64,000 nucleotides of DNA from Excoecaria cochinchinensis (Eukaryota > Streptophyta > Magnoliopsida > Malpighiales > Euphorbiaceae). The translations under genes were made by a program, and so were the position numbers. Of this stretch, positions 33,290-46,100 are shown one piece after another; position 1 is the stretch's first letter, and every line of letters begins with the position of its first letter. The stretch is from NCBI GenBank assembly GCA_947683425.1, contig CANTUQ010000004.1, positions 33,123,001 through 33,187,000 of the forward strand, in the 5' to 3' direction. Below the pieces are notes generated by a model. That model saw nothing but the letters and a program-made list of their open reading frames with translations. It did not search any database and had not been told where the DNA came from.

Positions 33290-35017
33290 GTTAACATGTT
33301 AGTGATATTAATGATTGGGATGCTCGGGAACACTCTTATGTCTCCCGGATGGCCCACTTTTAGGGTTCGAGAAGAGTTCGCATCTAATCTTGGGTAACAT
33401 GAGATATTTTGGAATTCCTTACCCAATAGAATGTTGGGAAGTTTATTTAACCTCACGAAACCTTTAGGCACCTTTTGAGATATTTTGGAGTCGCAACCCA
33501 ATTTACAAGAAATTGGGAAGAGTCATCTAACCTCGGGGGTTTTAAACTAGAGAAAGTGTTCGAAACTTCACTCTTATTAATTCCTTAAGTTAAGTTATAA
33601 ATGAATTTTTTAGTAACCGAAATTCCATCTTTCATCTCATGCGATCATGCAATAAAATTAAAGCGCATCTCAAGCATTTTTAGAAAGCAGTAAAGAAAAT
33701 GATAAATAAACTACAAGTGAAAAATGGGATAGAACAATCCCCCAAAATAATAAAATCATAAATAAATAAATGAATAAAATTGCCCCAAAATTAATTACAA
33801 GGGCCCATAATAAATAATACACAAAAAGAATAAAATAAAATGCATAATACACAAATCAGGACATTTATTAGATTTTAGGAACATTGGTTCACTCGTGTTA
33901 ACTTAAAAATCTGAGAGTTATTTTGGGCAATAAAAATAGGGATAATTGGATCCCACTTTATGAAAATTAATTCTCTTTTGAAAATAAAAATTTATTGGTT
34001 ATAATCAGGACACTGGTCCTATTTTATTAATAAAAATCCCAATTTTTGTTATTGTAAAAAATATGAGTTTCTTTAAAATAACCCATATAAATTCCATTTT
34101 GCATAAAACATACAAAACAATAAAATAAGAAAAATACAGAAATTAAAATGCAAACCAAACTTGAAGGCTCCTAATCCTTTGATTCTCCAACTTGCCCCGA
34201 AATATTACTTAGAGTGAGATAAATAAGTTTGGCAAACAACAAAAACAAAAATAAAAAAAATAATGTTAGCAAATTAGATCAAATGTACGGAATATAATAT
34301 AATAGAAATAAATGATCAAATGAAGCAAGTACAATGAATAATTATAATTGAGAAAAACATTAATGATTACTACAGAAGAATAATAATTGATAAAAGCACT
34401 GTACATTAGCAAAGTGAAATAACGACCGAAATAGAATCAAACGAAAGACACAAAATCAATACTAGATATCCTACTGATTCAATTTACATTCCATGCATAA
34501 TGCCAATAATTTGATTAGATTAAATTAATCTAAATTCACATTGATCATAACAGACAATAAAAAATAAATTAGTGTTAGGTTACAATAACAGTAATTATAA
34601 TGGAGAAAATAAATGAACGACACAAAGTAAAGAAAGAGAAAAGATTGACTCTAACCTGTAAATTTACCCTCAGAAGGTTTGACTTTGGCTGCAAAAGAAG
34701 AAGGACTGATTTCTTGTCGATTGCTTGAAAAAAAAAAAACAAAGAAAGGTTTGGATAAAAAGCTTTCTCTCACTAAAAACTGAAGCTCAAAACTTCTACT
34801 TTTAAAGAAATCAGATGATGAAAATTGAGACTTAAACACAAAGAATTAATTTCCTTGGTTCAAGAACAATTTTAGAATTAGTTTCTTTGGCTCTCAAAAA
34901 TCTTCTTCTTAGAACTTTTGTACTATGTTGTTCTTAACGCTCTCCCCCTTCTTCTGGCGTTCTAACTTTTCTTTTTATATCAACCCCCGAAAATTAGGTT
35001 TTTAGGAGTTTTTCTTT
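33290..35017 (-). repeat. Tat-type LTR fragment nested in the solo LTR
   Basis: From about 33345 the sequence matches the reverse of 5498-6470 and the + reading of 62990-63650, including the ACATTGGTTC and CTTCACTCTTATT motifs. It is therefore a Tat-type LTR in - orientation, without its usual TGTGACG end. No target duplication is visible, so its edges are approximate. The ORFs at 33280-33852 are not genes. Confidence 0.6.
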
Positions 35018-35409
35018 CATTCAAAGTCCTTAATTATCCTTTAAAAATAAGTTTTATCCTTTTGAAAATCGAAAAAAGAAAACTCCTAAAAACCTAATTT
35101 TCGGGGGTTGATATAAAAAGAAAAGTTAGAACACCAGAAGAAGGGGGAGAGCGTTAAGAACAACATAATACAAAAGTTCTAAGAAGAAGATTTTTGAGAG
35201 CCAAAGAAACTAATTCTAAAATTGTTCTTGAACCAAGGAAATTAATTCTTTGTGTTTAAGTCTCAATTTTCATCATCTGATTTCTTTAAAAGTAGAGGTT
35301 TCGAGCTTCAGTTTTTAGTGAGAGAAAGCTTTTTATCCAAACCTTTCTTTGTTTTTTTTTTTTCAAGCAATCGACAAGAAATCAGTCCTTCTTCTTTTGC
35401 AGCCAAAGT
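34682..35409. repeat. Long inverted repeat, arms about 336 bp
   Basis: 34682-35017 is matched by the reverse complement of 35074-35409, with a spacer of about 56 bases and only scattered mismatches (for example CTGGCG versus CACCAG and CTCAAAACT versus GTTTCGAG). Read into RNA, either strand would fold into a very long hairpin. The ORF pairs at 34651-34839 and 35308-35883 arise from the mirror-image sequence and the GC-rich array. Confidence 0.93.
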
Positions 35410-35414
35410 GAGGT

Positions 35415-35775
35415 AGGAGATGCGCGAGGTGCGGCCCTCGCACTGGAGGTCGTGCCTATCATGCGCGAGGTGCGACCTCGCGCGGGAGGCCGCACGCCTC
35501 CTGCGCAGGGTGTGACATCGCGCGGAAGGCCGCACGGACCTCGTATGCGCGAGGTGCGGCCTCGTACGGGAGGTAAAACATCTCCTGCGAGAGTAGCGAC
35601 CTCGCGGGAGAGGCCGCACGCCTCTTGCGCGAGTAGCAGCCTCGCGCAGGAGGCCGCACGTGCCTCGCATGCGCGAGGCCACGAGCACCGCACGAGGCGA
35701 GGCCTCGCGCGCACTGCAAGTTGTGGTTGCGCCAGCAGGCGCTGTGCCTCGCGTACGCCATGTAGGCTGCGGGGC
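35415..35775. repeat. CpG-rich tandem array of palindromic units
   Basis: About six or seven units of roughly 40-44 bases lie head to tail, each around GCGCGAGGTGCGACCTCGCG and GAGGCCGCACGCCTC, which are themselves near-palindromes. The block is very GC-rich next to AT-rich DNA and abuts the right arm of the long inverted repeat. Overlapping Arg/Ala-rich ORFs in both strands here (35382-35883) are artefacts of base composition. Confidence 0.85.
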
Positions 35776-36417
35776 TGTAGGCCTCTGAAAACTCCCAAAA
35801 CAAGATAATAATAATAATTTTTTATTTAAAAAAAGGGTTTCGGCAAGAAAATCATCACTTCTAACCTCTTTGCCTGTGAACAAGCATTATTTTCATCACT
35901 GGGTAACCTTGGTCTGGCCTGCCTTAGGATTTGTTATCTACAATGATGAAAAGAATGTATTATTGAATATTTGGCTTTTTATTTATTTAAAGTGTATTAT
36001 GCTTTTATATGTTTAGTTCATGATTTTCCTGCAGTAGTCCATTTGTTTTGAATATATCCCCACTGAGCCATAGCTCAGCACGAGTATTTATCTCCCATAT
36101 AGGTTCATTGCTTGGAAGCTCAAGTTTTTGAGAGGAACATCTGCTGGCCACTAGGAGAAGTCTTGAGGTCTTCTAGTTAGGTTCTTTTGTTTGTATTGTA
36201 CAGATAATGTTCCATATTTGTATAACAAGAATATGTAGTTGTATATTGTACAAGTATGTACTTCAAAAATTTGAATTTTCATTAAGTAAAGTAAATGATA
36301 ATTTTTGTTATGAATTGTTCTTAAGTTCACCTCACATTAGCATGTATGTTTATAGTTGTTATAAGTAGAAGTTGTGTAGCACTCCCTTATCCTTCCAAGG
36401 GGCATTGGGGTGTTATA
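35776..36417 (+). repeat. 3' part of the solo LTR, with conserved stem-loop
   Basis: The stretch contains CCCCA, then CTGAGC-CATA-GCTCAG (36063-36078), a perfect six-pair stem at the position of CTAAGCG/CGCTTAG in the gag-only element. It then reads much like the end of that LTR. The distance from stem-loop to LTR end is about 355 bases. Confidence 0.75.
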
Positions 36418-38875
36418 AAGACTGCTGGTGGGATTACTAAAAAGAAAGGCAACGTGCAAAAGGAGAATGAGCCCAAAGGGACTTGCTTCCACTGTGGCAA
36501 GACTGCCAGTTAGAGGAGGAACTGTAAGAGTTTTCTTGACTCCCTAAAAAAGAGGAAGCATGCGTTGACTTCCACTCTAGATATTTATGTAATTGAAATA
36601 AATGCTTATGTTATTTCTCTAAGGCATATATGGGTATGTGATACCGAATATAGATCTCATTTATATAATGATCAATAGGGCTTGACAAGCAGTAGAAGGT
36701 GCTAAATGTCCTCCGTTCAGCAACTGGACAAAAAGTATCTGCATAGTGTGTAGGGACTTATCACCTTCACTTATTGAGTGGCATGATTTTAGAACTTGAT
36801 AATTGTTATTATGTTCTTAGTTTGTTTAAGAACATTATTTCAATTTTGCGTTTATTTAAATAAGTTTATGATATTTCTTTAGATAGAAACACTAGCTATT
36901 CTATTTTCAAGGATAATATATTTTATTTTTTAGCTGTGGTTAATAATGGAATATATGTTCTTGATTTAAATAAAAACATTCATAACATAGATACAAAAAG
37001 AGTAAGGAAAGATAATCTTAAAACATCTTTCCTATGTCATTATCATTTAGGCCATATAAATGAAAGTCGCATGGCTAAGTTACACAGGTTTGGTGACTTA
37101 AGATCATTTGATTATGAAGCATATGATGTATGCAAATCATATTTATTGGGTAAGATAACTAAAGTGACCTTTAGTGGTAAAGGAGCATGATCAAGTGTAG
37201 AATTAGGACTTATACTTTTTGATGTATGCGGTCCTATGTCTACATATGCCGGAAGAGGATATCTCTACTTTATTACTTTCATAAATGACTACTCAAGATA
37301 TGGGTATTTATATTTGATGAAGTACAAATCTAAAGCCTTTAAAAAGTTCAAAAATTTAGAAATAAAGTAGAGAAATAGCTTGGAAAGAGTATTAAGACAC
37401 TTAGATTTGATCGAGGTAGGGAATAAGTAAGCTAAGAATTTCAAGATTATCTTAGAGATATGGAATCCACCTTATACACCACAACATAGTGGTGTATCTG
37501 AGAGGAGGAATTGAACTCTATTAGACATGGTTTGATCCATCATGATCCTTGCAGACTTGCCCAAGTCTTTTTAGTCTATGCACTTGATATTGCTATTTAT
37601 GCATTAAAAAAAATACCAACCAAATCGGTTGATGTTACACCATATGGGTCATGGTATAACAAGAAACTTGTACTTTCACGTATGAAAGTATGAGATTGTC
37701 TTGATTATATGAAGCAGATAGTGTTAGATAAGCTTAATGCTAAGTTTGACAAATACTTATATGTGGGGTATCTAAAGGAAACTTTGAGATGCTACTTTTA
37801 CCATCTTTTGGAATAAAAGGTGTTTCTTTCAAAGCATTTTGTATTCTTAGAGAAAGAATTTCTTCTAAGAGAAGACAGTGGGAGTAAAATTGAACTTAGT
37901 GAAGTTTAAAATCAATAAAATGAAGCAAATCAACTGATTGACCATTAGCCTATTATTTATAACAATAAAATAATAGTAGAACCTGATGTTACACAACTAC
38001 CTGGGAGATCTATTAGGTTACATTATGGTCTTGAAAGATATGGATTTCTTATTGATGAGAACAAATACGTAACCCTAGTAGAAGAGAGTGAGCCTTCTAG
38101 CTATGAAGAAGTTCTGAAGAGTCTAGAATTTGAATTATGGTTAAAGGCTATAAATTTGAAATGGACTTCATGTATGAGAATAAAGTTTAGACTTTATATC
38201 AAATACCTGAAGAGATAAACCCTATAGGTGCAATAACGAGTTTTTAAGAAGAAAACGGACATAGAGGGTAATGTGATTACCTATAAAGCAAGGCTAGTGG
38301 AGAAAAAGGCCAAAAAGAAGGAATTGATTATGTTGAAACCTTTTCACCTGTAGCAATGCTTAAATCCGTTAGGATTCTCCCAGCCATAGCTGCTCATTAT
38401 AACTATGAGTTATGGAAAATGGATGTAAAGTCAGCTTTCCTTAATGGAAATCTGGCTAAGGTTATGTCAATGACACAACCTGAATGGGTTTACATTTGAA
38501 GATGGTAGTTTGGTCTACAAGCTTTAGAAATCTATTATGGATTGAAGCAAACATCTAAAAGTTGGAACATTAGATTTAATAAGGCAATCAAGGAATTTAG
38601 TTTCTCACAAAATCTGGATGAGCCATGTGTGTATAAGAAGATTAGTGAAGAGTGCAGTTGTCTTTCTAGTATTATATATAGATGACATTATTACTCATTG
38701 AAAATGACAACACCATTTTGCAATCTATCAAGATATAGCTTTCACAGCAATTCGCCATGAAAGACCTTGGAGAAGCGACTTATATTATATCAAGAAAGTT
38801 GTTAGGTCTTTCACAAGCCACCTACATAGACAAAGTACTAAAGAGGTTTAGTATCGATCTTTCTGAGAAGGGTTT
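36418..38875 (+). pseudogene. Ty1/copia gag end and pol remnant
   Basis: After the second AAGAC, the + strand carries a zinc-knuckle remnant (CFHCGKT..., last positions mutated; about 36480-36530) and a decayed protease (WVCDTEYRSHL near 36625). Next come a GAG-pre-integrase and integrase core (HYHLGHI, LFDVCGPMS, YFITFINDYSR; about 37030-37330) and an RVT_2 reverse transcriptase with LYIDDI near 38670. The order gag, protease, integrase, RT is that of copia. Stops and frameshifts occur throughout. The sequence ends at 38875 where a Tat-type LTR starts, so RNase H and the 3' LTR are missing. I do not see a 5' LTR either. Confidence 0.85.
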
Positions 38876-39194
38876 TGTGACGTGCGTCGAACCCCGCTCG
38901 GCATCCGAGTCGCTCTCAGAGATCCGATTTTAAGACTCGAGACTAGATGGAGGTTCATAAAAACTCATGAAAGCTGGTCGCTTCGCAATGGACAGGGATT
39001 CACCTCCATTCCATTATTGGGAATCAACTTACAAGGGCGTCTGTTGGGAATCATAAGGCAGGTATTATGGAGTTACCACCCAATAAAACATTGGAAAATG
39101 AATCCTTATGAGGCCAAAACCAGAGAGAGTTCGGGACCTCACTCTTATTTATGCATGTATTTATTAATTTTTTTATATTTATATTTGCCCCAAG
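38876..39194 (-). repeat. Truncated Tat-type LTR
   Basis: It starts TGTGACGTGCGTCGAACC, the reverse of a Tat-type LTR 3' end, and continues like 62944-63245 (AACCAGAGAGAGTTCGGGAC / CTCACTCTTATT). It stops at about 39190 where another LTR begins. The bases before it are copia RT, not a primer site, so it is a 3' or solo LTR in origin. The 138-codon ORF at 38882-39298 is spurious. Confidence 0.7.
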
Positions 39195-40905
39195 TAAAAT
39201 CTAGAGAAATTGCACCGAATTGGATAAGCGGGATTTTTAAATATGGGACCGAGTTCTCAGAACTATTCAGTCCATTACACATCTTATATCATTACTAAAT
39301 TTTTAGTATTCACCTATCGAGACTGAGCTCTTGGAGCCATTCAGTCTATAACACAAATTAAATATCATACATCAGAACCGAGCTCTTGGAGCTATTTGTT
39401 CTGGTGACACATGTTATGATGCAGGACTGTTAATTCCTTAATTGGCATGCCAACATTATCTCATTCCTACAATTCCTATCTAATTTCACTAAGGGCATAT
39501 CTAATAAATTTCCATTGCAGCTTAATGATATAGCCTCATAATAAGCCTTAAGCTCATATTAAGCTCATATATTCAAGTTGATTCCCATTATTTCCTTCAA
39601 AATTAAACTTAATTCACACCATTCTTTTTAGTCGTCATTAAATCAAGATTTAGTAACATAATTTATCATTTTCACACATCAAATTGGCCAAAATCCAAGC
39701 TCTTTCATATGCTGCCTAAATAGGAAACTCATTTTTCATAGTTAATTCTCAATTTTTATAGCATATAATTATCAAGCATGATCAATTAAACAAATATTAA
39801 CAACTAAATTATGAATTTCCTATCCTTACGTATTTGGCCATGACATGAATAAATTCTTAAAGTTTTTTTTTTTCATTAAATGTCTTAATTAGGCTCTTAT
39901 AATATCAAAAGCATGTTCATCAAATCAATTAATCAAAATAATGTGCACACCAATTTCTCAAGTTCAAGCATAATGTATGTAAGTGTAGGAATTAGCAAAT
40001 TATACTTTTCAAAATCAATTCAAACATGCTATATATCTTATTTAGTCCCCAATTTAACAATTATAACATAATTTTCATAAACCTCTAATTTTCCCTTGAG
40101 AACCCTAAGTTATATAATACATAATTTATTAAGAAAAATAAAATTGCTTGAAAACATACCATAATTGATGTTAATCCTTCAAATTAGACTCATAAGAGCT
40201 TCAATTTCATCATCATATCTTCATTTCTTTCCCCTTTCCTTTCTCCTTCACCTTCAGCTCATCTTCTTTATCTTCATAAAAATGCATAAAAATTCAATTT
40301 CATGCATTTTTGTTCATTAATGCATGCAATTATACTAAAATCATGCAATAAAAACAACTAACACTCCCTCCATTAATTACCTTACTCAACCCAAGAAACC
40401 CATTTATTATTTTTTCATCTTTTTCCCAAAATTCTTGTTGATTTGATGATTTTAGGGACTCGAGTTTGCTAATTTAGTGTTTAAATGTTGATTTAGGGGT
40501 TGGAGAGAGGTTATATTAAGCTTTAAAATGAAAAAAAAAATGAAGAAGAAGGGAATGGGGGCTGTTTTGGGCAGCAAAGGGAAAAAAGAAGAAAAAGATG
40601 GCATTTTTGCCATTTGGTCCCTTAAAAATTCCTTTAAAAGTCCAATAGTTATAATAAAAAGGAAACTTAATCGAAGGAATGCCAAATTTCCACTCTTTCA
40701 TTTTATTTTTCAAGATCCAAGATTAAATTTCAATTTCAATCCATTATTTAGATTTAATCCCACTAAAAATACTTTATTTAATAATTTTAAAATACATAGT
40801 CAAAAATTATTCGGGAGCTATTTAGTCTCCGGGTCTAAAATAACTCTACTAAAACTTATAAATTCCTTTCTCTATCTTGATAAATAATACCCATTAAAAT
40901 ATCAA
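39195..40905 (-). repeat. 3' LTR of Tekay-like copy 3, truncated at both ends
   Basis: It matches 48491-49475 plus 54543-54815. The other copy lacks about 460 bases of this one (39360-39820) but extends about 300 bases further right. The right end joins directly to protease/RT-linker sequence, so a deletion removed the LTR start and most of pol. Lys- and Phe-rich ORFs at 40452-40887 are low-complexity artefacts. No gene is present. Confidence 0.7.
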
Positions 40906-42721
40906 CCCCTTAGGAAATACATCTTGGAATTCACATACAATAAGTATTTCTTGAATTTTAGGATCATTCTTTCTATCTTCAAGAACACAAGCCAAATAGA
41001 TTACACATCCCTTTCTAATAAGTCTTTTTACTGCTGTTACTTATATAACATTTGAGAGAAAACTTGACCTTTCATCAATAACTCTAATCTCATCAATGCC
41101 AGCTATTCTTAGAGTGATTCTTTGAAGATGACAATCTTCCATTACATGATGTCTAGATAGCCAATCCATACTAAGAATCACATCAAATTCACGGAAAGGT
41201 AATTTAATCAAATCACCAGGAAATTCACAACCTTGTATTTTTATGGGACAATTCCTGTAGACCCTATTCACCACTACACTATGACCCAAAGGATTTGTAA
41301 CTAGAATATCATGCTCAATAGTGTCAAGCAGTGGTATGACCCTATTCACCACTACACTATGACCCTATATTATCAAGCAGTGGTATGCATATATAAGAAT
41401 ATGTAGATCTTGGGTCTATTAATGCACGAACAAAGATGTGAAAGATAGTAAAAGTACCTGCAATTACATCTAGAGCATCTTGGTCATCATGGGCCCACAT
41501 ATCATAAACACGAGCTGGAGTACAGGTATCAAGTTTGTCTACAATCTCTGATGTGGTCCTCTGACTACTAGTACTAGAACTAGCTCCTTTGCCTCTTCTT
41601 CTGCCTTTTAGAGCCATAGAAACTAGTCTCTCTACTTGACTACTTGTTGGATATTATCTACCTGGGCAATCTTTCTAAAAATGCTCCATGGATCCACATT
41701 GTAGGCATGCTCCCATCATCTTCCAACACCGTCCGCCATGCTTCTTGCCATAATGCTTGCATGGGGTAACTCTCCATATCCAGTCCTGCCTCTATACTAG
41801 CTATAAATAGGGCCGGCTGTACTGACCTAGCCAATGATCTCTGACATGATTGACAGTAAGATATTTGTGTTTGTGTTGGAGCTTGAGAACCTGAACCCTT
41901 TTGCATCTTACTGGCTGGAAAGCGTAAACTAGATTATCCCTAACCATTCTTCTGTTGTCCCCTATTTCTCCATTTTTGTTCATCAATATTAACATTTTCA
42001 ATCTTCAAAGCCGCTTTCAACATCTCTCCATAATCTCTAGTCGACATTACAACAAGGATTTTTTTGATGTCATGTCAAAGACCTCTTTCAAATCTTTTAC
42101 ACTTATGTACCCCTGTAGGAATAATATTCTTAACATACATAATCTATCAAACTCCTTCTCATATTTTGACACTGATCTAGATCCCTGTCTCAAATGAAAG
42201 AATGCATCCCTCATCTCATCCATATAAGGCTTTTTTACATATTTATCCCTAAACAGGGACAAAAACTACTCCCACGTAAGATCCTGGGGTGGAATAAGCT
42301 TTTTAGTTGACTCCCACCACTGATATGCTAGTCCTTAAGGAAGACCATCTGCACCCTCAAATTTATCTTCTAGTGTGGAATAAAGAAGATCAAAAATCCT
42401 CTTTATCTTGATTAACCAAACCTCAACATCTGAATCAGTGACTGATGACTCCCCTAAGAAATCCTCAGCTCCCAACTTCTTATCTTTCTCCAAAATAAGC
42501 CTCTTTGGTGAAAGAGGTGGCTGTGGCTATAAAGGAGGTGCAATAGCCATCTATTGTCTCATATAGTCCATCATAGTTTGTAGAAACTCTGCCGGATTAA
42601 AAGTTATCTGAGGTGGTGGTATTGGCTTTGTCGGTAACTCCAATATGCCCTTATCTAAATCACTAGTTGAGGCATGACTTTCTAACTTTTCCTCAGTGGC
42701 TCTTCTAGAGCCTAATTCCAT
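40906..42721 (-). pseudogene. Tekay-like gag-protease remnant (copy 3)
   Basis: On the - strand from Met 42721: Gag capsid motifs (SVSKYEKEFDRL near 42170), a Cys/His segment (CKHYGKKHGGRC) and a knuckle with its Lys-side position hit by a stop (CLQCGSMEHF, about 41690-41760). Protease follows (LIDPRSTYSYI near 41400, with Arg replacing the usual Gly after Pro; ILSMDWLSRH near 41160), then the linker to RT until about 40906. There are multiple stops and frameshifts. A partial tandem duplication at 41265-41390 repeats ACCCTATTCACCACTACACT and AAGCAGTGGTATG. RT onward is deleted. Confidence 0.8.
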
Positions 42722-42858
42722 TCTTCAATCTATAATAGAAAGAAAAAATGGATCTACATTAGAGTTGCATCATATTCTTATATAACTTGTATTTCCCATG
42801 TACACAAATTTCTTTTCCTTTATTTACTTAATTATAGATCCGAAATCGCCTAAATCGA

Positions 42859-42870
42859 GCTCTAATAACA
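42859..42870 (-). other. Decayed tRNA-Met primer binding site (copy 3)
   Basis: TGTTATTAGAGC on the - strand, with CTCGATTTAGGCGATT after it, corresponds to TGGTATCAGAGC with two changes. It lies just inside the LTR end at 42876. The leader 42722-42858 holds nothing else. Confidence 0.7.
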
Positions 42871-42875
42871 TTAAA

Positions 42876-43110
42876 TGTAGCACCCTATACCCGACAATAG
42901 AACTGGATACCTAATGTTACACACAATCTTATGTTCATAATACAACGAATTATAAAATTTTCTATTTAAATCCGTATTATTCTATCAAATACTATTCACT
43001 TTGTAAAACTTTTGATAGAGTTTTCTCTGCATTCGTTTAAAACCTCCTACAAAAAAACTTAAATACGCTTCTATTTTCTTCTACCCTACCATCCTTCTCC
43101 ATATCAAACT
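42876..43110 (-). repeat. 5' LTR of Tekay-like copy 3, innermost part
   Basis: The LTR ends ...GGGTGCTACA on the - strand at 42876. It is interrupted at 43111 by a solo LTR; AAACT at 43106-43110 is the duplicated target. Confidence 0.75.
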
Positions 43111-46100
43111 TGTAACACCCTTATCGCACTACACTGTATGTATGAAAATCGGACCAACTTAGGTTCAACGATTACAATGACTAATTGATTTCATCCAATA
43201 TTAGTTAATGTCAAAAACGGGTAATTTTTTTTTCCATTGCCATTCATTATTTCCTCAAATCCGACTTGCAAATATCCTATTTACTTATCTTAATTGTCGA
43301 TCGAACCATAATTGTTCCAATATCCTATTTATTTAATAGAAAATTCGACAACATAACGACTATACATTAACCTAACCTCTTGTAAGATCAAACAATACAC
43401 AGGCCAACATGGCCACAACAATATAATAAATTCATCCAATAATCACAATACTACAATCAATATTACTCCACATGTCTTATCTATAGCATACACCATATAA
43501 CATTTACCATATACACTCATCAATTACACATAATACTTATACATAATATCCCGTCAAAATTATAACTTTATCCACTTATGCTCCATATATACGTGCCAGA
43601 GACATAAACAAAATACTCTTTGCTCAAAACTTTGCTTACCAAGCTTCCAAAATTAACCAGCTTGCTCGCTCCATTCCAAACCCGATCTATACATACTCGC
43701 AGTCAAACACAAACTACATGCTGAGCATTAAAAATGCCCAGTGGTGGATACAAATCCATAATATTCCACTAATTTACTTCATGCATGCACACACATGCAT
43801 AAACATGTTCATGTTTAGAAAATCCATGCATATACAACCATAAGCATTTTCAATTGTTAACTTAACTATCTGATTATCAATCACCTTACTATTCTCTTAC
43901 TATTAATTTCATACAACATACATGGCTTATAATCTCTACACAATTAAATGCTTTAACCAAAAGAGTATTATTATAAATATGATTTATGTTACTATTATTT
44001 ACTAATCATAACCTTTCTATACTGTCACTTACACTTTCTTTACCAATTAAAATACCATTACCTTTACTAACAACAACATTACTGTTACTATATTTATCAA
44101 ATCATTAAATTCATTTTATTCCTAACACTACACTTACTAATCATATTATTTATTTAACTAACTTGCATTTTAGACTTTCAATTAATATTGTTATCCTTAA
44201 ATTACCATTTAATTACTTAACTTCCATCAAATTATAGTTTTGCTTTTCTATTACTATAGTTACCATTCTGACTACATTAATATTCTTTTCCTTTAATTCA
44301 TTATCCAATTATTCATTTCATTCTATCCCTGCACAACTTAACAATTTAGTCAATTCTTTCAACACTAATATGATTATACACTTTTTACAAGTATAAATAC
44401 ATTAACTCTTTAAATTCATACATACATACACAATTTCATGCACATTAAATTCATATGTTACTCAAACAATTCTAATTAAGTATTTATCCATTAACAATAC
44501 TTTTATCGTTATTTCTATACTTTACTTCATGCATATATACATAATTTATGCTTTTCTAAATAAATTGTCACTTCCATGCATACTCAAAACTATATTAATT
44601 TACATATACATGTGTATAATATATCCATACATATATTTCTTCAATTTCATTGCACAAAGTGGCACGCTACCCATATAAAATTCAGATAACATAATTATAC
44701 AAATTTTATGACTTTCTATATTTACTTCCTCGACAAAACACTTATTATTATCATAATTTTTATTTATCTTTTCAACCATTCATTATTTGTTAATTTCATT
44801 TAAATTTCTTTTTAATCCAATTAAATAACCATATTCTCAATCTAAATACTTATTAGTCCTACTTTTAAAATTAAGATGATCAAATTACACTTATGTCCCT
44901 ACAATTCTATTAATTTACAGTTTTACCGTTCTACTACAAGTATTTACAATTATGCTATTACAATAACATTCTGTTCATACACTTAATTACTGTTTGACAT
45001 ACAATTTACTATTTAATTGTGTTCATTATAATTTAGTCTTTTAGCTAACACTATTATCGTAGAATTACTATCCGATCCTTCATTTTCTTTAAATTACGGT
45101 TATACCACCCTCAAATTCCTCACTATTTACACTTATGCCACTACTTATTATCATTACCTCTGATTTAATTCACAACATATGCAATTACCATTTTACTTCC
45201 AATTCTTTTCATTCATCACACTCAAATCATTTTCACTTCATTTCATGCAAAAATTATCATTCGTACATTCATTCATTCATCCATACATTCAGTTTAAACC
45301 ATTTCCTTTCTTTGCCTCTAGTATCAATTGGGTAGACAACTCCAAACTGGATACATTGGATGTGGACCCCAAAGGTCCATTACACTGAGGAGTAATCCCT
45401 AAGGATCACTTAAACAATTCACTATATTTCACTGTACACTTTATCACTTTTACACTTTATCACTTTAGTGGACTGTCATTGGCCTACATAAGTGCGTCGT
45501 CATGACCTGCACTGCGGTATGGTGCTCCTATGGCTAGCCAACTATATCTTGAACTAGATTTGACCACCAGACTACTATTAAGGGCAATAACCAATTCTTA
45601 TAATCATATGATCACATACATTCGTTTATTTCCAAATCACTCTCCTCATTATAATAACAACTTAATACGGCAAATTATATCATATCATATCATTAGCACT
45701 TACTTGATCAATCATAAATCTCTTTCATACACTTTACATTTATTATTAAGCACTATAATCATTAAATTAGCAATTTTTACGTACGAAGACTCAATATTAA
45801 TACATTTAACCTTAACATCCACTTATTTTCTATTTTTATTTTCTTTCTATTTGTCATTCATTTCACTAAATCATATGCTAATTAACGTAATTACATAATT
45901 ATATGGCATTAAACATAAAAGTAAATCATAATATATTCTATATACATTTTTAGCCCATGCTAAAAGTTTGATGCTAAATTAATTTATTCCATTTTAATCA
46001 CATTAATTCTAATTTTAAGTTCCATCTACATATTTATAAGCTTAATTTCTATTATTCAAACATAAATCACACTCACACTATTATTTTATATACCTAACCA

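Larger units (their letters stand above)
31747..36417 (+). mobile_element. Chromovirus-type solo LTR (4.67 kb) with nested material, target duplication AAGAC
   Basis: The segment runs TGTAATGACC ... GGGTGTTATA and is flanked by AAGAC (31742-31746 and 36418-36422) in the middle of the copia gag, so it is one insertion. Its 5' and 3' parts follow the plan of the gag-only element's LTR: decayed GTCGCG palindromes (about 32600-32790), a TATAAA at 32878-32883, a ladder of small hairpins (33015-33159) and an end stem-loop (36063-36078). The middle (about 33290-35880) is foreign: a Tat-type LTR piece, a long inverted repeat and a CpG-rich array. Its last two bases are TA, not the canonical CA. It has no genes. 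Confidence 0.85.

Noticed and set aside
35308..35883. Arg/Ala-rich ORFs of up to 191 aa on both strands
   Set aside because: They come from the GC-rich tandem array, where stops are rare in every frame; one reads on into an inverted-repeat arm.
38882..39298. 138-aa + strand ORF
   Set aside because: It crosses the junction between two different LTR fragments and has no family features.
40452..40887. Lys- and Phe-rich ORFs on opposite strands
   Set aside because: Low-complexity A-rich sequence in an LTR; similar artefacts occur at the matching place 49285-49615.
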